From positions 1 to 64,000 of the forward strand of contig NZ_CAKLBU010000012.1 of assembly GCF_920984735.1 (NCBI RefSeq): a stretch of DNA of 64,000 bases, in the 5' to 3' direction. Shown piece after piece: positions 63,806 to 64,000 of the stretch (positions are counted from its first letter, which is position 1; each line of letters opens with the position of its first letter). A program made the position numbers and the translations under genes. Under the pieces are notes generated by a model. The model searched no databases and was not told the origin of the DNA. It worked only from the letters and a program-made list of their open reading frames with translations. Origin of the DNA: Pedobacter sp. Leaf250 (lineage in GTDB: Bacteria > Bacteroidota > Bacteroidia > Sphingobacteriales > Sphingobacteriaceae).

Positions 63806-64000
63806 ATGAGAAAGTTTTTAAAGCCATTTATATTACTGATTTTACTGCTAACCACGGTAAATGTGTTCAGTCAAACTAAGGATATTGTTGTACCTGAAGA
63901 AATGTTAACCAAAGCTAAAGAATTTGTTTCCGCATTAATTATAACCGATGCGAAGAAAAAATCCGAAGTAGAAAATGTTATCGCTGTCCACTTAACAACA
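63806..64000 (+). CDS. DUF3826 family exported protein, second copy, cut by window end
   Basis: 65 codons are visible from ATG 63806, with no stop before the window ends. The start gives a signal peptide (FILLILLLTTVNVFSQ). The mature part, EEMLTKAKEFVSALIITDAKKKSEVENVIAVHL, lines up with the DUF3826 protein at 37,752 (ADKIVANLGISDAKESEKVRNIIRDQY). It is therefore a second member of the family in the same locus, following the GH78 gene after 88 bp. Function unknown. Confidence 0.72.
   Translation, partial: MRKFLKPFILLILLLTTVNVFSQTKDIVVPEEMLTKAKEFVSALIITDAKKKSEVENVIAVHLTT

Overview
The window looks like a chromosomal segment of a Bacteroidota organism, most probably Sphingobacteriaceae and Pedobacter-like. 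The evidence is AT-rich DNA, almost no Shine-Dalgarno sites, a SusC/SusD pair, many secreted glycoside hydrolases, IntDOT-type integrase chemistry and a Bacteroidota-type AbiE module. No species can be named from the sequence alone.

Region 1, about 1-11,925, is a mobile or defence-type island at the 3' end of a tRNA-Lys(TTT) gene. From left to right it holds the repeat-bearing end of a probable IS21-like element; a STAND-type ATPase with TPR-like repeats and an unusual C-terminal cysteine cluster; an internally duplicated small protein beside a nucleotidyltransferase-like/HEPN protein; an XRE regulator with a palindromic candidate operator; a membrane protein; an AbiE-type toxin-antitoxin pair; and a tyrosine recombinase split by a group II intron. 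Removing 9795-10687 joins the two integrase exons into an exact 403-codon frame. The intron keeps its 5' end, domain V and domain VI but has lost nearly all of its reverse transcriptase.

Region 2, about 12,000-19,300, is sugar catabolism. It contains a degenerate-Nudix (NrtR/AraR-like) regulator with a HAD phosphatase/phosphomutase-like gene, a divergent lipoprotein aldose 1-epimerase, and a minus-strand operon (SDR, FAH-family hydrolase, mutarotase, lactonase, FMN lactate oxidase-like enzyme). The operon matches the non-phosphorylated oxidation of a 6-deoxy-L-sugar (L-fucose or L-rhamnose) to pyruvate and L-lactate, with lactate oxidised to pyruvate. No sugar-acid dehydratase is seen in the window.

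Region 3, about 19,600-64,000, is a large pectin locus, nearly all on the plus strand. An upstream block carries an unassigned GH67N-like hydrolase, an (alpha/alpha)6-type hydrolase, GH28, GH95 with an inserted domain, GH2 with a malectin-like domain, a sodium/solute symporter, a DapA/NanA-type aldolase, an AraC regulator, a fucose isomerase-like protein and DUF3826. A downstream block carries SusC, SusD, a third surface lipoprotein, two tandem PL1 lyases, a beta-helix plus C-terminal-domain protein, GH140 apiosidase, a GH43-like enzyme, a propeller protein, an SGNH acetylesterase, GH2, GH78 and a second DUF3826 cut by the window edge. GH140 with GH78, GH95, GH2, GH28 and PL1 points to rhamnogalacturonan-II or a closely related pectic glycan. 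Released deoxy sugars would feed region 2; keto-deoxy acids could feed the aldolase.

Two patterns tie region 3 together. A short motif, T(T/C)TAACCAAA, lies in sense orientation upstream of the first gene of at least eight transcription units and links regions 2 and 3. Imperfect inverted-repeat elements occupy many gene junctions, and one seems to have supplied the start codon and ribosome binding site of the esterase gene.
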